In this document: positions 1-5,352 of the stretch, in pieces
How the letters are laid out: each line of letters opens with the position of its first letter
Position numbering within the stretch: position 1 is the stretch's first letter
Source of the DNA: an uncultured Lentisphaeria bacterium
Lineage (GTDB): Bacteria; Verrucomicrobiota; Lentisphaeria; Victivallales; Victivallaceae
Direction: 5' to 3'
DNA length: 11,431 nt
NCBI GenBank assembly: GCA_903821255.1
Contig: CAIJKT010000096.1
Location: forward strand, 1 to 11,431
The notes under the pieces: model-generated
What the model was told of the DNA's origin: nothing
What the model saw: the letters and a program-made list of their open reading frames with translations, nothing else
The model's database searches: none
Position numbers and translations under genes: made by a program

Positions 1-85
1 CCGGCCAGCATTATGCGCACTCAGCACTAAATGACCGTTTTCCGGCCATTTTAAATGCTCAAAATCCGGCCATTCCTAGTGCTCA
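1..85. mobile_element. Terminal repeats of an IS21-like insertion sequence (partial; body lies left of the window)
   Basis: Read on the minus strand, three spaced units share a TGnGCA start and a GGCCGG end: TGAGCACTAGGAATGGCCGG (85 to 66), TGAGCATTTAAAATGGCCGG (61 to 42) and a 19-bp variant beginning TGCGCA (19 to 1). Multiple short direct repeats of about 20 bp at the tips, and a tip starting with TG, are typical of IS21-family ends, where the transposase binds. The outermost unit would place the tip at position 85, immediately before sequence that fits a GntR-type DNA-binding domain. No transposase gene is visible because the window starts inside the element. The family assignment is an inference from repeat layout; another element with subterminal repeats would look similar. 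Confidence 0.5.
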
Positions 86-1044
86 TCCACATACACAAGG
101 CGTTTAACTTATTGGAACAGCGCGGACTTATCGACAGGAGGCGCGGGAAAGGAATATTTATCAAAAAAAATAATTCTCTTCAGCAGAAAAAGCTAAAGAG
201 TTTTATTTACCTGCTGCCTGATTATGTAAGAATGGAAAGCAACCCGCTGGATAATTACGGTCTGAACATATTGACGGGAATAGAACAATATTCCCGGCAG
301 GCGGAATCCAACATGATTTTTAAGCGGATAAACATCGATTATGATGTTTCAGTACTGAATTCCCAGATTAATGATATGAATGTGGACGGCATCATTGTCC
401 ACAAAGGGATCCCTGATGCAATCATCAGAAAACTTTTCCCCGTCGGGCTCCCCATAGTAACCGTGGGCAGAACCAGCGAACTGCCAGAAATTGGCGCCGC
501 TGCGCCTAATTTCATCGATTCATTTTTTGAACTTTTCAAAAAACTCGCCGGAAATGCGATCTCAAATATCTGCGTGCTTTACTGCAGCGGAGATCCTTCA
601 AATACAGAGTTTGCCATCCTGAAAGAAATAGCGCATCTCTCAAAAATAAAAGGAATTAATTTTATTGACTTCTATGATCACACTCTTGGGTATAGTTCGG
701 CAATTGCAAAAATTATTGAAAAACAGATCTGCGGCAATTCACTGCCGGAAGTCTTTTGCTGTTTCAACGACTGGATCGCCAAACATACAATTGATGCTCT
801 GGTGAAATCGGGCAAGTCGGTTCCCGGCGATGTCGGAGTTATTGGCGCGCTCGATTTTGAACTGGCCAGCCAGATCAAACCAGCCTTGACAACCCTCGCC
901 ATAGATCCCCAGAAAATCGGCTATAAAGCTGCTGAACTTCTGCATAATATGCATAACGGGGCAATGCCTGTAACCGAACGCATTCCAATGGTGCTTATCC
1001 AGCGCGAATCTTTTAAATTCAACAAAAATCTCAAGGAGGACTAA
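55..1044 (+). CDS. 5'-truncated GntR-type regulator with LacI-type sugar-sensing domain (probable pseudogene)
   Basis: This is the remnant of a sugar-responsive transcription regulator of the AraR type, with a GntR winged helix joined to a LacI/periplasmic-binding-like effector domain. Residues 14-36 (HKAFNLLEQRGLIDRRRGKG, then IFI) match the end of the GntR recognition helix and the wing. Residues 48-325 are the sensor, with VDGIIVHKG near 110-118, GLPIVTVGR near 131-139, and the VPGDVGVIGALDF block near 256-268 that is typical of LacI-family sensors. About 40 residues of the helix-turn-helix are missing. The ATG at 55 lies inside the upstream repeat, has no ribosome site, and is preceded directly by an in-frame TAA (52-54), so residues 1-10 or so are not native. 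The native part probably begins near 86. The gene ends one base before the next start, which suggests an ancestral operon. DNA binding is probably lost; the ligand is unknown. Confidence 0.8.
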   Translation: MLKIRPFLVLIHIHKAFNLLEQRGLIDRRRGKGIFIKKNNSLQQKKLKSFIYLLPDYVRMESNPLDNYGLNILTGIEQYSRQAESNMIFKRINIDYDVSVLNSQINDMNVDGIIVHKGIPDAIIRKLFPVGLPIVTVGRTSELPEIGAAAPNFIDSFFELFKKLAGNAISNICVLYCSGDPSNTEFAILKEIAHLSKIKGINFIDFYDHTLGYSSAIAKIIEKQICGNSLPEVFCCFNDWIAKHTIDALVKSGKSVPGDVGVIGALDFELASQIKPALTTLAIDPQKIGYKAAELLHNMHNGAMPVTERIPMVLIQRESFKFNKNLKED

Positions 1045-1045
1045 T

Positions 1046-1729
1046 ATGCCTGAAACAACAAAAGACAGTACCCGTTTTTTTACATTGATAGAGCTCCTGG
1101 TTGTCATTGGAATCATAACTATTTTATGCAGTTTACTGCTTCCCGCGCTCAACAAAGCGAGACAAACAGCCAGAGGCATACAATGCGCCAGTAATCAGAA
1201 ACAGATGGGAATCGGTTTTTTGAGTTACCTGAATGACTGCAACAGCCTGCCGGTGGGAAGCACCTCCTCGCCTACCGGATCATGGTGTTTTCAAACGGCC
1301 AAATATGTCGGCGTAAAATGGGGCGCCGCAAATACATTTCCTCTCGTCGGACCGGCGATCTTTTACTGTCCGTCATCGCAACTGTCGACCCTGATCAGCA
1401 GTATCCCGCTATACAATTTAAGCTATGGCTATAATCGATTTTATTATGATCCAAGTTATAACGGCGCGTATTATAACTATCATAAGATACCGACTCCAAG
1501 CGCTTACTTCCTGACGGGGGATATTAAGTACTATGCAACCGATGTCGATATGTCATCTGTCGTAACTTACGTGATCGGCAACAGAAACAGCCTGGCCGAG
1601 GCTTATGTCAGCTATTTTTCATATCGGCACAAGTCGCAGCAGAACATTCTTTTTATGGATGGGCATGTTGCCCCCAGACGCAGAGGTGTTGACGGACTTC
1701 CGCTGGATGTAAAATACAGTTACAAATAA
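1046..1729 (+). CDS. Prepilin-type H-X9-DG domain protein (copy A)
   Basis: A small pseudopilin-like protein expected to sit in the inner membrane through its N-terminal helix, with a globular part outside. Residues 12-36 are the type IV prepilin/type II secretion N-terminal segment (FTLIELLVV then a hydrophobic run), with the conserved Glu at +5 (Glu16). Residue -1 is Phe11 instead of the usual Gly, so processing is uncertain. Near the C-terminus, His195 and Asp205-Gly206 form the H-X9-DG signature, in NILFMDGH. A second DG follows 11 residues later (Asp216-Gly217, in VDGLP). Cys47, Cys81 (GSWC) and Cys108 (FYC) have counterparts in the second copy at 4338-5165. An AAGGAGGA site at 1033-1040 supports this start. 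The gene lies between the regulator and a secreted enzyme, 17 bases before the latter. The family is known as large and often found near exported hydrolases; its precise role is not established. Confidence 0.88.
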   Translation: MPETTKDSTRFFTLIELLVVIGIITILCSLLLPALNKARQTARGIQCASNQKQMGIGFLSYLNDCNSLPVGSTSSPTGSWCFQTAKYVGVKWGAANTFPLVGPAIFYCPSSQLSTLISSIPLYNLSYGYNRFYYDPSYNGAYYNYHKIPTPSAYFLTGDIKYYATDVDMSSVVTYVIGNRNSLAEAYVSYFSYRHKSQQNILFMDGHVAPRRRGVDGLPLDVKYSYK

Positions 1730-1746
1730 TAAAGAAGGGAATATCA

Positions 1747-4227
1747 ATGAAGCAGAAATCATTTTTTTCTCCAATCATACGGGGAACTATCTTAATGCAA
1801 TGCATATTGAGCATGGCCGCGCTGCATGCAACGGAAGAAAAGTTGTCAATAAAAGCGTCAAAATTGTGCTTTGAACGTGCCAATTCCAATACCAGGGGAA
1901 AAGAGATATTTTTGAATGGACGCAAGATAGGAGAAGTTCCAGTATCGACAGACAAAGGCTTCCAAAATGTCTCCATTGAAATTCCACTGGAAGCGCTTCC
2001 GAGTGTCGCGACTATAAATATAGTTAATATTGAAAACAAACCATCTGACCCTAAAAAAAGTGCAGGGAAAGACCTTTTTACAGTTAAAAATATTTTCATG
2101 GAAGTTACAGACAGCAGCGCAGGCAGAACAATCTCCGATATTGTCAGCGGCCCTTTGAACAGCTTCAAGACTGGATTTGTCGATACAGAAAAAGGGAAAC
2201 GGGAATATACCTATTCAGGCGCGCCGCTGTCTGAAATAAGATTGACTTTGCCGACCGGCAGACTCGGCTATATGAAACAGCCTTTCTTTGAAAATAAGAC
2301 CGGCCTGCTATATAGAGATGACGGCAGAAAAAAGTGGCACGGCCTGGATGAGGTCTGCCTGCCCGATACCAGCCGGCGGACCATGTGCAATCTCCGGGTG
2401 CATGAGCTGGTTTCTTATCCGAAGGAATATTTACTGGAGATGATGGACAGGCACAATGCGTCCATACTGCTCCTGAGTTACAGCGACGCGATGCTCAAAA
2501 GCCAGAAAGACAAAATAGCCTTTCTCAGACAGCATGGAATTAAAATAGGCATTATGTACAGCGGGATTCCCGCCAGTTCCAGAGTGCCGGAATCCGCTGA
2601 ATATAAAGAGTTCTTTTTGAAACTCGCGGAGTGGTCAAAACTGACCGATATGGCAGGCATGGATGAATGGTTCCTTTCTCCGCCGGTACTGAAAACCGAC
2701 GGGGGCAAAGCCACTGAAATAACCGAGAAATTCCTCGCTGCATTCGGGAAATATTCCGGTTATTCATCTGAAGACGCGAAGTGGGCCTTTAAAAACCATA
2801 CCTCTGATGATCCGAGGGCCTTGAAGGCGTGGGAATTCTGCGACAAAGTACAGAATGATTTTGCCAGGGAATTCGTCCGGGTTGCAAAAAGCTCAAATCC
2901 CCAAATCACAACCTGGGTTTCGCACGTTACGAAAAACTGGAATAAAAGTGTCACATGTGTGGACAGCGCAATAAATGATTTTGATGAGATTTTGGACTGT
3001 CAGACTTACTGGTATGGACGTTTTGCGAAGGACTCCCTGAACAGTCCCGTGCTTACCGCTCCGCTCGGAAGAGGAAAAATCTTCAAGGCGGAATATCCGG
3101 GAAAATTCCTCTGGATGGGGATTGATCCGGGATTCGTCGGGGAAAAAGGAGAAGAGGCCAGAGAGAATTCATGGGGCAGACAAACCTACAACAATACGCC
3201 TGAAGAGGTTGTTCCGTATCTGGCATTACTGTATGCGGTAAGTGACGGCGTATTTGTTGAAAGTTCAGGCGGCGGAGTCTGGCTGAAAAGAGACAAGCCT
3301 TCGACAGACGGTAATTTTTATGACAAATTCGCGGATGTCACTGCCCTGGTTTCTAAAATTGTGCCCTATGTCAAATCATACAAAAAGAGCGATATCGCCT
3401 ATTATTATGATCCGGACGCTGACTGGGAAATAATGAGAAAAGTTTACAGTTTTACCGGGCCGCGGGAAACCAATGAAGTGGCTATCGGCCTGCTCCAGCA
3501 ATTTTGCGATCTGGATGTTACAAAAGATACTGGCAAATATAAAAATGTAGTTTATGCGGGCATGCTTCTCCCTGCCAAATTCGACTATGCCGGGCAGAAT
3601 ATTTACCTGATGTTCGCTCCCGGATATGATGAAAAAGGCAACAAAATACCTGAAGAGCAACTAGCCGGAAAATTGGATATTAAAGGTTTTGAACCACTGG
3701 GTAAAAACTTTTTTCCGTCTGACGGCTTCAATGAAAATGGTTCCAGGGATCTGTTGAAAATTTCAGGTCTGTTGAAAGAAACCCTCAGTTCGGGAAAAAT
3801 AATCAGGGGCGCGGCGTACCCGACCCGGAAAGCTTCATATTCCGACTCAAATGATTATTTTCTGATCGGCGCTCATAATAAAAAAGGCAATGTCCTCCTG
3901 AATTCCCTGTGGCCCAGTTTTATTCAACAGGATGTGTCCAAAAAATTAATAATGAAAGATCTGGACTATTTCGGCTGGACAAAGAGAAATTGTCCTCAGG
4001 TTGACGGTACGGATAAAATTGTGGCGGTTGCTTTCAGAGACCCCAGAACCGCAGTTCTGGACTTCGGCAGTGAAGCTTCTTTTGCCACGGTCAGGATAAT
4101 CATATTCAACGGAAGTGACGGCGTTGTGCGCAATGAAACGATCAGTTATGCCAGAGGCATGAAAATAGAACTGCCGCCATTAAACGTTCTGGTGGCACAG
4201 GGAATTGAGGATAAGAAGAAAAATTGA
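1747..4227 (+). CDS. Secreted putative glycoside hydrolase, family not recognised
   Basis: An 826-residue exported protein. Residues 1-28 form a signal peptide (basic start, hydrophobic core about 13-25, likely cleavage after LHA28). Residues 30-185 look like a beta-sandwich domain, with strand-like alternation and FTVKNIFMEVTD near 111-122, possibly for carbohydrate binding. From about 210 to 510 there is a TIM-barrel-like stretch: ILLLSYSD (240-247), IKIGIMYSG (265-273), MAGMDEWFLSPP (302-313) and ITTWVSH (387-393). Asp306/Glu307 at a strand end are the best catalytic candidates. Residues 545-640 resemble the glutamine-amidotransferase-like middle domain of GH42-type enzymes, and the end is a beta-rich tail. 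GAAGGGA at 1734-1740 supports the start. It lies 17 bases after the first pseudopilin gene, probably in the same transcript. The glycosidase role rests on architecture and context, not a clear family match; the substrate is unknown. Confidence 0.6.
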   Translation: MKQKSFFSPIIRGTILMQCILSMAALHATEEKLSIKASKLCFERANSNTRGKEIFLNGRKIGEVPVSTDKGFQNVSIEIPLEALPSVATINIVNIENKPSDPKKSAGKDLFTVKNIFMEVTDSSAGRTISDIVSGPLNSFKTGFVDTEKGKREYTYSGAPLSEIRLTLPTGRLGYMKQPFFENKTGLLYRDDGRKKWHGLDEVCLPDTSRRTMCNLRVHELVSYPKEYLLEMMDRHNASILLLSYSDAMLKSQKDKIAFLRQHGIKIGIMYSGIPASSRVPESAEYKEFFLKLAEWSKLTDMAGMDEWFLSPPVLKTDGGKATEITEKFLAAFGKYSGYSSEDAKWAFKNHTSDDPRALKAWEFCDKVQNDFAREFVRVAKSSNPQITTWVSHVTKNWNKSVTCVDSAINDFDEILDCQTYWYGRFAKDSLNSPVLTAPLGRGKIFKAEYPGKFLWMGIDPGFVGEKGEEARENSWGRQTYNNTPEEVVPYLALLYAVSDGVFVESSGGGVWLKRDKPSTDGNFYDKFADVTALVSKIVPYVKSYKKSDIAYYYDPDADWEIMRKVYSFTGPRETNEVAIGLLQQFCDLDVTKDTGKYKNVVYAGMLLPAKFDYAGQNIYLMFAPGYDEKGNKIPEEQLAGKLDIKGFEPLGKNFFPSDGFNENGSRDLLKISGLLKETLSSGKIIRGAAYPTRKASYSDSNDYFLIGAHNKKGNVLLNSLWPSFIQQDVSKKLIMKDLDYFGWTKRNCPQVDGTDKIVAVAFRDPRTAVLDFGSEASFATVRIIIFNGSDGVVRNETISYARGMKIELPPLNVLVAQGIEDKKKN

Positions 4228-4234
4228 AGGAGGT
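4227..4234 (+). promoter_or_regulatory. Orphan Shine-Dalgarno sequence
   Basis: AAGGAGGT overlaps the stop codon of the preceding enzyme gene and is a near-perfect ribosome-binding sequence. No ATG, GTG or TTG lies within the next 15 bases; the nearest, a TTG at 4255, opens only 12 codons before a stop. The next real gene starts at 4338 and has its own GGAGG. The layout matches the tight junction at 1033-1048, so this may be the residue of a lost or rearranged coupled gene. Confidence 0.5.
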
Positions 4235-4337
4235 CAACAAGCAAGCTGACAGGCTTGAAAAGTAGATATTTCTGGATGAGAAAGCAATCTTAAGACACTG
4301 AACTTTTATAACGATTCATTAAGCCTGGAGGTGTAGA

Positions 4338-5165
4338 ATGAATGCTAATTCCGAGAAATGCATGTTCCGTCAATTACGGCGGGAGGTTCCAGCGCGACAG
4401 CAAATGAAGCCGGCAGGCCGTTCCGGTTTTACACTGATAGAGTTGCTCATAACGATTGCCATCATAGCAATCCTCGCCTCGATGCTGCTGCCGGCGCTGC
4501 AGAAAGCGCGGGAAAGAGGCAAACAGATAAGCTGCCTCAGCAACATGAAGCAGTCGGCAATCGCCTTTATGAATTACGACGCGGACAATAACAGTTGGTA
4601 TCCGGCCGGCACTTCGACGGATACAAAGCCTAATGGTTCCTGGTGTTACTCATTAAGCCGCTATATCGGACTGGACTGGCCTGTCGGCAATCAGTATTAT
4701 CCTAAAGGCGGCTCTCCGGTTTTTTATTGCCAGTCAGCCAAAGAAGGAGTAAGTGATATATATACTTCGCAGATTCCTTCTCCGAAAACCCTTTATTACT
4801 TGAGTTACGGTTACAACAGAGCGCTGCACGAAATACGCAACACCGGACCTGACTGGATATCGGCCAAGTCCACACAAATTAAAAAGCCGCAGATATTCCT
4901 GATGATGGCTGATTATGAAGTAGTCAGCACTTTAGGAAAAGGCTACGCAAACGGTTCAAATTACTCAACCGCGGTAGGCACATATGTGGGTTATCTGAAT
5001 TCATTCGCCTACTGGACCACAGACCAGTACGCATACCGGCATGCCGGCAAACTCAACATCCTTTTCGCCGACGGACACGCCACTGCCAGAACTCCGCGGG
5101 CGGACGGAATGCCTCATGATTTCTATCTTATAGAAAGGGGACCGAAGGCACAGTATTACGAGTAA
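4338..5165 (+). CDS. Prepilin-type H-X9-DG domain protein (copy B)
   Basis: A second pseudopilin-like protein, clearly homologous to the one at 1046-1729. A 30-residue basic leader ends in SG30, followed by [10 protein letters not shown] with Glu35 at +5 and the canonical Gly at -1, so it is a good substrate for a prepilin peptidase. The hydrophobic helix spans about 36-54. Shared blocks in order are GSWC (Cys103), VFYC (Cys131), LSYGYNR (155-161), then H-X9-DG (His235, Asp245-Gly246 in NILFADGH) and a second DG 11 residues on (Asp256-Gly257 in ADGMP). Copy B is longer, with extra residues mainly in the leader and between the YGYNR and H-X9-DG blocks. GGAGGTG at 4327-4333 supports the start. 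It lies 110 bases after one exported enzyme and 187 before another, repeating the pseudopilin-enzyme order. It is expected in the cell envelope; whether it is processed and assembled is unknown. Confidence 0.88.
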   Translation: MNANSEKCMFRQLRREVPARQQMKPAGRSGFTLIELLITIAIIAILASMLLPALQKARERGKQISCLSNMKQSAIAFMNYDADNNSWYPAGTSTDTKPNGSWCYSLSRYIGLDWPVGNQYYPKGGSPVFYCQSAKEGVSDIYTSQIPSPKTLYYLSYGYNRALHEIRNTGPDWISAKSTQIKKPQIFLMMADYEVVSTLGKGYANGSNYSTAVGTYVGYLNSFAYWTTDQYAYRHAGKLNILFADGHATARTPRADGMPHDFYLIERGPKAQYYE

Positions 5166-5239
5166 ACCAATAAGACCACAAACGCAGAGTATGGAAAAAC
5201 CTTATAATGCCGGATAAATGGCGGGGAATAATAAATTTA

Positions 5240-5253
5240 CGGAAAAGATTCCG
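5240..5253. repeat. Small inverted repeat in the 5166-5352 intergenic gap
   Basis: CGGAA-AAGA-TTCCG is a perfect 5-bp-arm hairpin with a 4-base loop. It lies between the second pseudopilin gene and the GH42-like gene. No T-run follows, so it is not a classical terminator. It could be an mRNA stability or processing element, or chance. Confidence 0.3.
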
Positions 5254-5288
5254 CAGGAAGTCCGTTTGCATTTCTCTTTGCCTGGTTG

Positions 5289-5302
5289 TGCTGCAGGCAG
5301 CA
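5289..5302. repeat. Compact palindrome upstream of the GH42-like gene
   Basis: TGCTGC-AG-GCAGCA has perfect 6-bp arms around two bases and sits 51 bases before the start codon at 5353. It lacks a following T-run. The tiny centre favours a protein-binding site over an RNA hairpin, but no matching copy was seen elsewhere in the window. Confidence 0.3.
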
Positions 5303-5352
5303 GTTTATGCCAATAAATCTTAACAAAAAATTCCAGGAAGGCCCACAAACAA

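Noticed and set aside
739..1179. 146-codon open frame on the minus strand opposite the regulator and first pseudopilin
   Set aside because: It is antisense to two well-supported genes and shows no recognisable domain.
4240..4259. Possible hairpin CAAGC...GCTTG after the first enzyme gene
   Set aside because: Only five base pairs with a 10-base loop and no T-run; too weak to call a terminator.
5218..5316. 32-codon open frame starting MAGNNKFTEK in the gap before the GH42-like gene
   Set aside because: No ribosome-binding site, no recognisable motif, and it overlaps both small palindromes.
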